Assembly: GCA_963664715.2 (NCBI GenBank) | Contig: CAXXUY010000001.1 | Span: 744,001 to 808,000, forward strand | DNA from: JAPOXR01 sp963664715 | Lineage (GTDB): Bacteria > Pseudomonadota > Alphaproteobacteria > Rhodobacterales > Rhodobacteraceae | Length of the DNA stretch: 64,000 nt | Direction of reading: 5' to 3' | Shown here: positions 18,078 through 26,365 of the stretch, one piece after another | Layout: every line of letters starts with the position of its first letter | Numbering within the stretch: the stretch's first letter is position 1 | Position numbers and translations under genes: made by a program | The notes under the pieces: model-generated | The model's database searches: none | Told to the model about the DNA's origin: nothing | Seen by the model: only the letters and a program-made list of their open reading frames with translations

Positions 18078-19517
18078 TCAATAGAGTCGAAGGTATTCCT
18101 GCACCTCCCAGTCGGTGACCGACTGGTGATAGCGTTCCCATTCGTCGGTCTTGTATTCAATATAGGAATTGAGCATCACCTGACCAAGGACATGCTCGGC
18201 AATCTCGTCTCGGCGAAGAGCCTCGACAGCATCGAACAGTGTTCGCGGCAGACGACGGATACCCATTTCAAACAACTCGGCCTCGGTCTTGGAGTAGAGG
18301 TCGAAGTCGGACGGTTTGCCGGGGTCGGTCTTGCTCCTGATCCCCTTCACCATGCAGGCCAGATGCATCGCCATGGCAAGGTAGACATTCATCGTCATGT
18401 CGCAGGCGCGGTTTTCGATGCAGTAACGGCTCTGAGGCAGTCGGAACTGAGCCGAACGGTTGTTATGACCGTAGGTGACGTTCGTAGGTGCCCAGGTCAC
18501 TGTGCCGCCCTCGAATCCGCCCACTCGCGGGACCAGACCGTTGTACGAATTCACGGTCGGGCAGGTGATCGCCGTAATTGCCTCGGAATGTTGCATCAGC
18601 CCGCCCACGGCCCAGCGACATTCTTCGCTCCAATTGCCATCCACACTTTTGAAAATGTTCTCGCCGGGGCGACTTTCATGGCCGATCGACAGGTTGATGT
18701 GTGCACCCGATCGCCAATCACCCAATGTGGGTTTCGGCATGAAGGTCACGAAACAGCCGTGTAACTTGGCCACCTCTTTCAGCAGGATGCGCAGAAATGC
18801 CAGGCGGTCAGACATTTCCAGCATGTTGGTGTAGTGAAAATCCAGCTCGAACTGTGAGTAGGCGCCCTCCGCCACCACGTCATGGAGATTCCAATCCAGT
18901 TCCTCGATGTGGTCAATCATATCCTTGAGGAAGGACATAGAATCCACCGAGTATTCCACATCATAGCCAAAGGCCTGACGGCGCGGTCGCAGGCCATCTG
19001 CCGGATCATCGTCGAAGGCCTTGACCGGTTTGCCGGACTCATCATACTTCATGACGATAAACTCAGGCTCAACTCCGGAATAACCGGAATAACCGTCTTG
19101 GTCCGCTTCCTGCATGATGCGCCTCAACGCCTGGCGTGGGCAGACATTGTACGGGGCATCCTCCCAGTAGAGATCGGAAAAGATGATCGCCATCGACGTG
19201 TCCCATGGGCAGATGTAAACGGCGTCGAGATCCGGCACCACCACCTGGTCACTGTCGGCAGGGGAAAGTTCGGGCACGTATGAAATCGAGTGTGCGGCGA
19301 ATTGCGGCCCCTTTCCCAGGCACAGTTCCTCGAAATCGCTCATTGGAACCGGTTTGGTCTTCGGAATTCCGTGCAGGTCGATCCAAGCGCCCATTACGTA
19401 TTTGACACCCGCTTCTTCCAGTTTCCTCCTGACTTCCGGGATTCTGGGCCGGTTGCGTTCGACTGCGTCGCTGAAGCGATCAAAGTAGATTGTGCTGCCT
19501 AAATTGTCCTTGGGCAT
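18078..19517 (-). CDS. Type III glutamine-synthetase-like ligase (GlnT/gamma-glutamylamide synthetase family)
   Basis: ATP-dependent ligase of the GS fold that likely joins glutamate to ammonia or an amine. Seen: 479 residues, N-terminal beta-grasp segment with WIDLHGIPKTKPVP, catalytic motifs GVEPEFIV (metal-binding Glu pair), SQFELDFHY, GAHINLSIGHE (His of the active site), NSYNGLVPR, and NRSAQFRLPQ plus IENRACDMTMNVYLA for nucleotide and phosphate binding. This motif set matches the GlnT/GMAS group rather than GlnA; no adenylylation-site motif is apparent. GS-like ligases in aniline, isopropylamine and methylamine catabolism act on amines, so the partner Rieske oxygenase makes amine degradation plausible, by inference. 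Transcribed with flanking genes. Confidence 0.82.
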   Translation of the reverse strand: MPKDNLGSTIYFDRFSDAVERNRPRIPEVRRKLEEAGVKYVMGAWIDLHGIPKTKPVPMSDFEELCLGKGPQFAAHSISYVPELSPADSDQVVVPDLDAVYICPWDTSMAIIFSDLYWEDAPYNVCPRQALRRIMQEADQDGYSGYSGVEPEFIVMKYDESGKPVKAFDDDPADGLRPRRQAFGYDVEYSVDSMSFLKDMIDHIEELDWNLHDVVAEGAYSQFELDFHYTNMLEMSDRLAFLRILLKEVAKLHGCFVTFMPKPTLGDWRSGAHINLSIGHESRPGENIFKSVDGNWSEECRWAVGGLMQHSEAITAITCPTVNSYNGLVPRVGGFEGGTVTWAPTNVTYGHNNRSAQFRLPQSRYCIENRACDMTMNVYLAMAMHLACMVKGIRSKTDPGKPSDFDLYSKTEAELFEMGIRRLPRTLFDAVEALRRDEIAEHVLGQVMLNSYIEYKTDEWERYHQSVTDWEVQEYLRLY

Positions 19518-19719
19518 TTGTTTTCCTCCTGTCCGGGTTTCACCGCGCTCATATTATTGTCGGGATTGCAGCAGGCCTGGATAATGGGCGGTCTTACGCC
19601 ACCAACTTGCAGAATCCGGGCACCGGGTCCGGTCAGTCGGTATTCGGAATGACTGGATCCGGATTCCGGCAAATGATCATCAGGATCGATGCCGGGCGCT
19701 GCGGTCTCGTGTGCATCGA

Positions 19720-20163
19720 TCAGGACCCTTCCATGGCCAGATGTTTCAGAATGGATTCGTTCAGTTCCACCTTGTAGCCGTCCGGATCCTCGCAAAAAGC
19801 AATCACGCGGGTGCCTCCCTTCATCGGCCCGGGTGGGCGGGTGATGTTGACGCCAGCCGCAGCCAGTTCTTCGCATGCCTTGTAGACATCCGGGGTCTCG
19901 ATGCAGATATGACCCCAGCCATTTCCCTTTTCATATGGCTCTTCTTGATCCCAATTGGCCGTCAGTTCCAGCGTCGGATACTCAGCCTCGGGACCGTAAC
20001 CGATAAAGGTGTTGGTGAACCTGCCTTCGGGATAGTCGGTGCGGCGAAGGACGCTCATCCCCAGAATGCCGCAATAGAATTCCAGCGACCTATTCATGTC
20101 CAGAACACGCATCATCGTATGAGCGAGGCGGAATCCCCGTGACTTGCCGGAGTTGTCTGCCAT
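19720..20163 (-). CDS. gloA: Glyoxalase I (lactoylglutathione lyase)
   Basis: Metalloenzyme converting the hemithioacetal of methylglyoxal and glutathione to S-lactoylglutathione. Seen: 147 residues in two VOC modules with all four expected ligands: His in RLAHTMMRVLD, Glu in TLELTANW, His in GWGHICIETPD and Glu in GYKVELNE. The motifs GYGPEAEYPTLELT and GPMKGGTRVIAFCEDPDGYK are nearly those of E. coli GloA. It lies 16 bp downstream of the Rieske oxygenase stop and 200 bp upstream of the GS-like ligase. An extradiol dioxygenase was considered because of the context, but the motif set is glyoxalase. Confidence 0.87.
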   Translation of the reverse strand: MADNSGKSRGFRLAHTMMRVLDMNRSLEFYCGILGMSVLRRTDYPEGRFTNTFIGYGPEAEYPTLELTANWDQEEPYEKGNGWGHICIETPDVYKACEELAAAGVNITRPPGPMKGGTRVIAFCEDPDGYKVELNESILKHLAMEGS

Positions 20164-20179
20164 GACGGTTTTCCTTTCG

Positions 20180-21292
20180 TTAAGTCCTGTCGCAGTTGAT
20201 CACGTCACGCGCCACAAGGTCCTGAAATGCTCGCACGCTGTCTTCCCAGACCGGAGACAGAATTCCTCCGCTCTCGGAAACCGGTGACGCCCGTCCAGCC
20301 TGCAGCCGCTCGACCATTGCATGGTCCTCCTTGTGGACGTCCCACCACAGCGCTTTCAGCCCTTCAACCTCGGTCGTGGTCAATTGCTGACCCTCGGTCG
20401 TGTACAGTCCGCGCTTCTGTGTCATCGTTTCCGGACCGGTCGGGATGTTGAGATAGATTCCCAACTGATCCGGCATGTATCGGCCCGCGATGAAGTTCGG
20501 GTAGAGCGCAAGGTATCGCGAACTGACAGCAAGACTGCCCGATGTACCGGTCTCCTTTTCCAGATCAACGGCACTGCCAAGGCAGTTTCCGTCTATGATC
20601 GTGTAATGATCTGACAAGGGTTGGTCGGTGGTCGAACTGTGAACGAACTGCACGTGATATGGTTCGATGAAGTTCTCCATGATGAACTTCCAGTTCGTTG
20701 CAACCTCGCCGAAATCCAGTGTGCCGATGCAATCGACCCTGTCCCAGTCAATTTCCTCAAGCCGCGCAATCAGCGATCCCGCATAGTCTCCGAAGGGCGG
20801 TGCATCGCCGCTGATGTTGACGAAGACCCAGTCGTGCCAGACATGGGTTCGAACAGGAATCAGGCCGCTGCGCGATTTGTCAAAACCCTTGGTGTCATGC
20901 TGGCCGGTACCTCCGAAGTGCGGTGACGCCCTCAGTGTTCCGTTCAGATCGTATGCCCAGGCGTGGTAGGGGCAGCGAATGAGCTTGCCGACATTTTTCG
21001 GCGTGTCGACAAGCTTAAGACACCGGTGCCTGCAGATATTGTGGAAGACCCTGATTTCGCCCTCGCCATTGCGAACCATGAGAAGCGGGTGGTCTGCCGC
21101 GGTGACGGGCACGGTGTCACCGGCATTCCCCAACTCGTGAGCAAATCCGATGCAGATCCAGTTCCGGAAAAACACGGAGTTGCACTCGACCTTCCAGAAA
21201 CTGCGTTCGGTGTAGGCGGCCGCCGGCAGGCCGCGTCTGGGTTCCGTTTCTTCGAGAAAGGGTTGCAGCAGGGTTTGCATTGCGCTTGTCAT
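20180..21292 (-). CDS. Rieske non-heme iron oxygenase, large (alpha) subunit
   Basis: Oxygenase component of a ring-hydroxylating or demethylating system. From ATG 21292 (chosen for the AGGTGG ribosome-binding site four bases upstream; the frame opens 20 codons earlier) the protein has 370 residues. Rieske cluster ligands are Cys87, His89, Cys107 and His110 in CRHRCLKLVD and CPYHAWAYDLNG. The catalytic domain shows NWKFIMENFIEPYHVQFVH, the two His ligands of the mononuclear iron. No cognate reductase gene is adjacent; the only VanB-like reductase nearby is fused to the divergent reductive dehalogenase. First gene of the minus-strand island. Substrate unknown; choline- or carnitine-type oxygenases are an alternative. 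Confidence 0.85.
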   Translation of the reverse strand: MTSAMQTLLQPFLEETEPRRGLPAAAYTERSFWKVECNSVFFRNWICIGFAHELGNAGDTVPVTAADHPLLMVRNGEGEIRVFHNICRHRCLKLVDTPKNVGKLIRCPYHAWAYDLNGTLRASPHFGGTGQHDTKGFDKSRSGLIPVRTHVWHDWVFVNISGDAPPFGDYAGSLIARLEEIDWDRVDCIGTLDFGEVATNWKFIMENFIEPYHVQFVHSSTTDQPLSDHYTIIDGNCLGSAVDLEKETGTSGSLAVSSRYLALYPNFIAGRYMPDQLGIYLNIPTGPETMTQKRGLYTTEGQQLTTTEVEGLKALWWDVHKEDHAMVERLQAGRASPVSESGGILSPVWEDSVRAFQDLVARDVINCDRT

Positions 21293-21386
21293 TCTGCCAC
21301 CTGTCAGCTTTTTCAGGCTTGGCCTCTTCGGGCCTCCAATCGACAACAGCAAGTCGGGTTACCGGTAACTGACTGCGAGATTCGTA

Positions 21387-21398
21387 CACTGTACAGTG
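21387..21398. promoter_or_regulatory. Perfect 12-bp palindrome, candidate operator
   Basis: CACTGTACAGTG is self-complementary without a spacer and sits about 95 bp upstream of the Rieske oxygenase start, in the divergent intergenic region. A dimeric regulator such as a GntR- or MarR-type protein could bind it; none is encoded beside it, the nearest regulator being the Lrp gene at 16.2 kb. Confidence 0.5.
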
Positions 21399-21497
21399 CA
21401 TTCTATCGATCTTCGCAACTTTTTTTCATGATATCGCAATCTATTTGCCAAATTTCGACCTTATTCTGAATATTCCGAAGCCAGAGAGGCACAAATT

Positions 21498-21514
21498 TGC
21501 CAGTTTCACTGGCA
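21498..21514. promoter_or_regulatory. Inverted repeat, candidate operator for the dehalogenase promoter
   Basis: TGCCAGT and ACTGGCA are perfect 7-bp arms separated by TTC. The repeat lies about 250 bp before the reductive dehalogenase start. It is too short and AT-flanked to look like a terminator, so an operator is preferred. Confidence 0.4.
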
Positions 21515-21765
21515 TCAGTTCGTTCAGCCAGTCGCATCGGTATGAATCTCTTGACGTGTACGGGGCAAATTCAGGTATCGTGTGCGCCTTCCCGCACCCA
21601 ATACAAGGAAATTGTTGGCTCGTGCATCAGTTGGTCGGTCATATCCAATACTCTTCCCGCAAGTTGTTGCTGCTCACGGCGAACCAGGTGGTTGCCGCAG
21701 GTACCCATTGCCAGTAACTTCGCATTCTTTGGCACCAGGAGAGAGCGAGGTGTCCTGGCGTCGCT

Positions 21766-24700
21766 TTGGCAGGTCTCGCGAGCAACGGACGGTTATTGAG
21801 ATACTTTTCGAACAAGAACAGGCCATTTCAACTTGGACCGTTTCCCCTTGAACGCTTGAGCCGTTCAACCGGCGCTCCTGATCTTGATCGGGTTCCCGGT
21901 GAACCCGATATTGATTTCGACGCGCATCACCGCGATTCGCTCGCACATGCCATTGCGCGATTTCTGGCGATGCTTGATACCGTTCGAGACGGGAAAGTCG
22001 TCAATCCGATTGCCGAAATCCCCGATTCCCTCTCCGAACGTGCCCGGCACATGAAGGCATCCAGCTACTATTTTGATGCCTCAATGGTCGGAATAACCGT
22101 GGTTCAGCCGGAACACATGCTGCCCACTGCAAGGCGCAACCCGATGATCGACGGGATCAGGCAGGAACTGGAGGAAGGTCAGCCCGTGACCTATGCCGCC
22201 GGTGTTGACACAATCTATGCTGACATACTTGCGGCCTCCCGGCAGGAACTTGGCCCGCCGGATAACCACACCCACGCAATCGTCATTCTCGTTGAACATT
22301 CCAGGGAGCCAGGCGAGTCCGAACCCGGAACGGAATGGTTCCGGGGTATTCAGGCCGAGCGCGCAGCCCTCCTTTCCGCCAATACGGCAGTGGTCATGGC
22401 AAATTACATCCGCATGCTGGGATATGAGGCCAGGTCACACACCGCAACGACTTCTGAATTCGATCTGAATCGGCTGTGCGTGTCGGCCGGTCTTTGCGGA
22501 GTGGTTGGCGGCAGGCTGCAGAATGCGTTCGTGGGCGAACGGTATGGCCTCGCGGCAGTGACCACGACTCTCGCCATGGAACCGGACATTCCGCTTGCTG
22601 CAGATTGCGGCGGATCGGGACTGCGGTCACACGGTCTTGCCTGGCGTATCGGCTACGGGTCACAGCGGCGGTCCGGCACGAGCATTCCTTTCGAGGGACG
22701 GGAGTATCGGAAGGGACCGCACCCCTTCGAGTCCATGAAGCGCGTCGACAGTCCGACCACGCTAATCGACTCCAAGAACATTCCGCGATTTCCGAAACGA
22801 GCGGACTTTTTCGCTCGCTCCCTGTTCGGCGACTTGGGCAAACAGGTCCAGGAATCGGCAAAAGGAGCGCACTATGTCATGAAGAGCCCGATCGGGGGCT
22901 GTGCCCGGCGGGCCCTGGGCGCCCTGTTGCTTCTACAGTTCGGTGATGCCAGGAGGCCTGCAGGCGCTGACACAGGGGATCCCGAGCGCAATGCAAACAA
23001 TGTAAAGGGCGCTTCCTACTTTCTCGCGACTGACGCGGTTGGAATCAGCGCTGCACCGGACTGGGTATACTATTCGCACGATGCGGGCGGAAACGAAGTT
23101 GCTCCATATCATGAAAACGCCATTTCCATGCTGTATGACCAGGGCTTTGATACCATGGACGGCGCTTCCGGTGACGACTGGATTTCCGTGGCCCAGTCAA
23201 TGCGGGCCTACCTTCGGTTTTCGCTGATTGGTGGGGTGATCGCAGAGCAGATAAGAAGGTTGGGATACTCGGCGAGGGTGCACTCGGTGCTGGACAGCGA
23301 TGTCCTGCAGCCGCCTCTGCTGCTGTTGTCCGGGCTGGGAGAGGTAAGCCGGATCGGCGAAGTCATCCTGAATCCTTTCCTTGGCCCGCGATTGAAATCG
23401 GGGGTCGTCACAACATCGATGCCGCTATCCCACGATCGGCCGATCGATTTTGGCCTCCAGCGATTCTGCGAGTCGTGCAACAAGTGCGCGCGCGAATGTC
23501 CATCCGGAGCAATAACCGCCGGTCCCAAGCTCGTCTATAACGGGTATGAGATCTGGAAATCCGATGCCGAGAAATGTGCCCGGTACCGCCTGACCAATGC
23601 TGCTGGAGGCATGTGCGGGCGATGCATGAAGACCTGCCCCTGGAACCTGGAAGGACTGTTTGCCGACGGATCGTTCCGATGGCTGGCCATCAACATTCCC
23701 CGTTCCGCAAGACTGCTTGCCAAGCTCGATGATCAACTTGGACGAGGATCGATCAATCCCGTCAAGAAATGGTGGTGGGATATCGAACTTGACCGCGATA
23801 CCGGAAGATATGTCCGGGCTGCACGCACCAACGAGCGCGGTCTCAATGTCAATCTGAAGTTAGACTATGAGGACCAGACATTGGCCGTATACCCGGCAGA
23901 TGTCATGCCGGCGCCATTTCCGGTTGTCCAGCCTGTTGACCGTGAACAGGGAATCGAGCGCTACAGGTCGATGCTCACGCCCGCCGATTACAAGAGCCTC
24001 ATGAAGGATGGCGGCGGCGCGAACCTTGTACCGCAGCCAAGACATTTCGATGGACCTCCGCCGGTGTTTCCGGTGGTTGTCTCGGGTAGAAGGGACTTGT
24101 CGGAAGCTGTAGCCAGGTTCGAATTGACGTCAGCCGACGGAGAGATCCTTCCCGAGTTTGAAGCCGGCGCGCATATCGACGTCGTGATTGCGCCCGAATA
24201 CGAAAGGCAGTTTTCCCTGGCAGGTGACCCGGACGACAGGTCGAGATACGTTCTCGGGGTGTTGAGGGAACCCGGCGGACGCGGAGGATCCGACCTGATG
24301 CTTCGTGCCTTCAGGCCGGGCAGGCGCGTCTTCATTTCGACCCCCAGAAATCACTTCCCGCTGGATGAAGGCGCCTCCTACTCGCTCTTGATGGCAGGGG
24401 GGATCGGCGTGACCCCTTTGATCGCAATGGCGCACAGGCTTCATTCGCTGCGCCGGGAATTCCGGTTGCATTGCAGCGCCCGTTCAAGTCGTGAATTCGG
24501 ATTTGACGGTGAATTGGCAGATATGCCCTGGGCAGACAAGGTCGTTAAGCACTTTTCCGAATCCGGCACCCGTGCCAGTTTTTCCGATATCATCCCGGAT
24601 TTCAGGCAGGGTTTTCACCTGTATGCTTGCGGCAGCGATCGGTACATGAATGCTGTCTTCGAAGAGGCTGGGCTCAAGGGCTGGCCCGAAGAGAGAATGT

Positions 24701-25017
24701 CCCGTGAGTATTTTTCGGTACCGGAGGAGCCGGAGCGCGAGAATTACCCATTTGCTATTGAACTGGCTGACAGCGGTAGAGTGATCGAGGTGTCGGCTGC
24801 CGAGTCCGCCATTGATGCTTTGGCCGCGGCCGGGTTCCCTGTTGAAACCAAGTGCTCGGATGGTCTCTGCGGGGTTTGCGCTGCCCACTACACTGACGGA
24901 GAGGTGGATCATCGGGACTATGTGTTGTCCGCGCGGGAAAGAAAGGAGCGCATTCTGCTGTGTTGTTCCAGGGCCCAGGACGCAAATGGCACCATCAGGA
25001 TTGAACTGAAGACGTGA
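21766..25017 (+). CDS. Reductive dehalogenase fused to flavin reductase and 2Fe-2S ferredoxin domains
   Basis: Predicted cobalamin-dependent, non-respiratory reductive dehalogenase that takes electrons directly from NAD(P)H. Residues 1-700 are RdhA-like with two 4Fe-4S motifs: Cys568 in CESCNKCARECPSG, and Cys604 with Cys617 onward in CGRCMKTCPWN. Residues about 715-985 are a phthalate-dioxygenase-reductase-like flavin/nicotinamide module (RQFSLAGD, LLMAGGIGVTPL). The C-terminal 2Fe-2S domain has Cys1030, Cys1035, Cys1038 and a late Cys near 1066. The RdhA part is internally duplicated: SSYYFDASMVGI near 98 recurs as ASYFLATDAVGI near 416, and IRMLGYEARSH as IRRLGYSARVH. No Tat signal or RdhB anchor is seen. 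Start is TTG 21766, with TTG 21796 (MRYFSNKNRP) also plausible. Architecture matches BhbA/NpRdhA-type enzymes for halogenated phenols. Confidence 0.88.
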   Translation: MAGLASNGRLLRYFSNKNRPFQLGPFPLERLSRSTGAPDLDRVPGEPDIDFDAHHRDSLAHAIARFLAMLDTVRDGKVVNPIAEIPDSLSERARHMKASSYYFDASMVGITVVQPEHMLPTARRNPMIDGIRQELEEGQPVTYAAGVDTIYADILAASRQELGPPDNHTHAIVILVEHSREPGESEPGTEWFRGIQAERAALLSANTAVVMANYIRMLGYEARSHTATTSEFDLNRLCVSAGLCGVVGGRLQNAFVGERYGLAAVTTTLAMEPDIPLAADCGGSGLRSHGLAWRIGYGSQRRSGTSIPFEGREYRKGPHPFESMKRVDSPTTLIDSKNIPRFPKRADFFARSLFGDLGKQVQESAKGAHYVMKSPIGGCARRALGALLLLQFGDARRPAGADTGDPERNANNVKGASYFLATDAVGISAAPDWVYYSHDAGGNEVAPYHENAISMLYDQGFDTMDGASGDDWISVAQSMRAYLRFSLIGGVIAEQIRRLGYSARVHSVLDSDVLQPPLLLLSGLGEVSRIGEVILNPFLGPRLKSGVVTTSMPLSHDRPIDFGLQRFCESCNKCARECPSGAITAGPKLVYNGYEIWKSDAEKCARYRLTNAAGGMCGRCMKTCPWNLEGLFADGSFRWLAINIPRSARLLAKLDDQLGRGSINPVKKWWWDIELDRDTGRYVRAARTNERGLNVNLKLDYEDQTLAVYPADVMPAPFPVVQPVDREQGIERYRSMLTPADYKSLMKDGGGANLVPQPRHFDGPPPVFPVVVSGRRDLSEAVARFELTSADGEILPEFEAGAHIDVVIAPEYERQFSLAGDPDDRSRYVLGVLREPGGRGGSDLMLRAFRPGRRVFISTPRNHFPLDEGASYSLLMAGGIGVTPLIAMAHRLHSLRREFRLHCSARSSREFGFDGELADMPWADKVVKHFSESGTRASFSDIIPDFRQGFHLYACGSDRYMNAVFEEAGLKGWPEERMSREYFSVPEEPERENYPFAIELADSGRVIEVSAAESAIDALAAAGFPVETKCSDGLCGVCAAHYTDGEVDHRDYVLSARERKERILLCCSRAQDANGTIRIELKT

Positions 25018-25354
25018 CTGGACACGGTGTACGAGCGCTGCAATCTCCTTGGCACAAATGGAGGGATCGGCACCCCTGCCAGGCAGTCGTGGCGAATTCG
25101 GTTCTTCACGGTTGGTCGGCCAGTTGTTCCATTTTAACGGGTTGTCAGGCTGACCTGCGGCCGAACTCCGACCAATAACGACTGCGCCGGGTCAGCTTCC
25201 GTAGGCTCACTTGCCGGCGCCTCCAGCAATTTCAGTTGCCTCCGCTTCGTCACTGCTCTGCGTGTTCAAGGTAAGTGCCTGCTCTCAGTGAGACGTGCAT
25301 CCCATCGCGCGGCACGCTCGTGAAAGCGTCAACAGCTATCCGCGCACAGGTCTT
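25018..25354. other. Intergenic region after the reductive dehalogenase gene
   Basis: About 340 bp between the convergent ends of the dehalogenase and the polyol dehydrogenase operon. No open frame with family character, and no strong hairpin followed by a T-run, was found. Confidence 0.5.
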
Positions 25355-26347
25355 CTAGGCGCACAACTGTACTTTCATACACCCCGGCGGCGCATGGCCC
25401 GACATGATCCTCGAGAATTCCGCCAGCGGCAAACGGTGCGTTACGACGCGCTCTGCCGCGGTGCCGACATTCCATAACATTTCGAGTGCATCCGGAATAT
25501 TGTGATTCAGGGAGTGGGTGCCGAATAGCGAGAGTTGCCGCCGGAAGACCTCGAATGGGGAGATGGAAATTCGCGCGCTTGCAGGACAGACTCCGAAGAA
25601 GAGCGCGGCTCCCCCGTTGGCGATATAGTCGACAAGAGAGGCAGCAACAGCGGGAACTCCGGTCGCATCGACAGAGAGGTCACAAGTCCGGCGCAAACTG
25701 GTGTCGGCATCCGGCCCCGCGTGAAGGGGCGTCAGGCCGCTCTCTTCGGCGAATTGCAACCGGTGTTCGTCGACATCGACCATTATCACCTCGCCCGTGC
25801 CCCGGGCCTTTAGCGCCAGACCGATCAGGAGTCCCATCGGACCGGCTCCGAAGATAGCTGCGCGCTCGATCATTCGACCTGCCAGCGGCGAGAGACCGTT
25901 AAGTACGCATCCCATGGGTTCGGCCAGAGCTGCCAGGGAATAATCCATGTCTCCGATCGGATGGACTGCGCCGGCTCGCACAGTGCAGAATTCGGCGAAG
26001 CCGCCATGCACCGTGACGCCATAGGCACCCAGGGATTCGCACAGATGCGCCCAGCCGCGACGACAAGCACGGCATGTACCGCATTCGAAGTTGGGGTCCA
26101 CCACGACGCGGTCGCCCGGTTTAAGTCCGGCGACCTCCTGCCCAATCCCGACAACTTCACCCGAAAATTCGTGACCGGGAACGACCGGGAACGCGGAACT
26201 GCCGTAGTTGCCCCGCATCACCTCGATGTCGGTGTGGCAGAGGCCACTGGCCCGTACGCGGACCACAACTTCTCCGGTTCCCGGTTCCGGGTCGGTAAGA
26301 TCGCCGAACTCGACCCGGTCCTTTCCGGGAAAATAGACGGCCTTCAT
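25355..26347 (-). CDS. Zinc-dependent alcohol/polyol dehydrogenase
   Basis: Medium-chain dehydrogenase oxidising a polyol or secondary alcohol with NAD(P). Seen: 330 residues, catalytic zinc motif GLCHTD and GHEFSGEVVG, structural zinc loop CGTCRACRRGWAHLC (residues about 95-109), and Rossmann motif AIFGAGPMGLL near residue 165, with an acidic residue in VDVDEHR suggesting NAD rather than NADP. It is the last gene of the minus-strand polyol operon, 18 bp after the mannitol-dehydrogenase-family gene. Sorbitol, galactitol or a related polyol is the likely substrate from context. Confidence 0.85.
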   Translation of the reverse strand: MKAVYFPGKDRVEFGDLTDPEPGTGEVVVRVRASGLCHTDIEVMRGNYGSSAFPVVPGHEFSGEVVGIGQEVAGLKPGDRVVVDPNFECGTCRACRRGWAHLCESLGAYGVTVHGGFAEFCTVRAGAVHPIGDMDYSLAALAEPMGCVLNGLSPLAGRMIERAAIFGAGPMGLLIGLALKARGTGEVIMVDVDEHRLQFAEESGLTPLHAGPDADTSLRRTCDLSVDATGVPAVAASLVDYIANGGAALFFGVCPASARISISPFEVFRRQLSLFGTHSLNHNIPDALEMLWNVGTAAERVVTHRLPLAEFSRIMSGHAPPGCMKVQLCA

Positions 26348-26365
26348 TCTGCGTTCCGACTTTGA

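Larger units (their letters stand above)
21293..21765. other. Divergent regulatory region between the Rieske oxygenase and reductive dehalogenase genes
   Basis: About 470 bp with no convincing coding frame. It is noticeably AT-richer than the flanking genes, especially 21410-21500, and contains two perfect inverted repeats listed separately. As both neighbours start outward from it, it probably carries both promoters and operator sites. Confidence 0.65.

Noticed and set aside
19720..20163. Extradiol ring-cleavage dioxygenase
   Set aside because: Although a VOC protein beside a Rieske oxygenase suggests ring cleavage, the motif set and 147-residue length are those of glyoxalase I.
21445..21799. 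Small plus-strand genes in the rdhA-Rieske intergenic region
   Set aside because: Short overlapping frames without family resemblance or good ribosome-binding sites; the region is better explained as regulatory.
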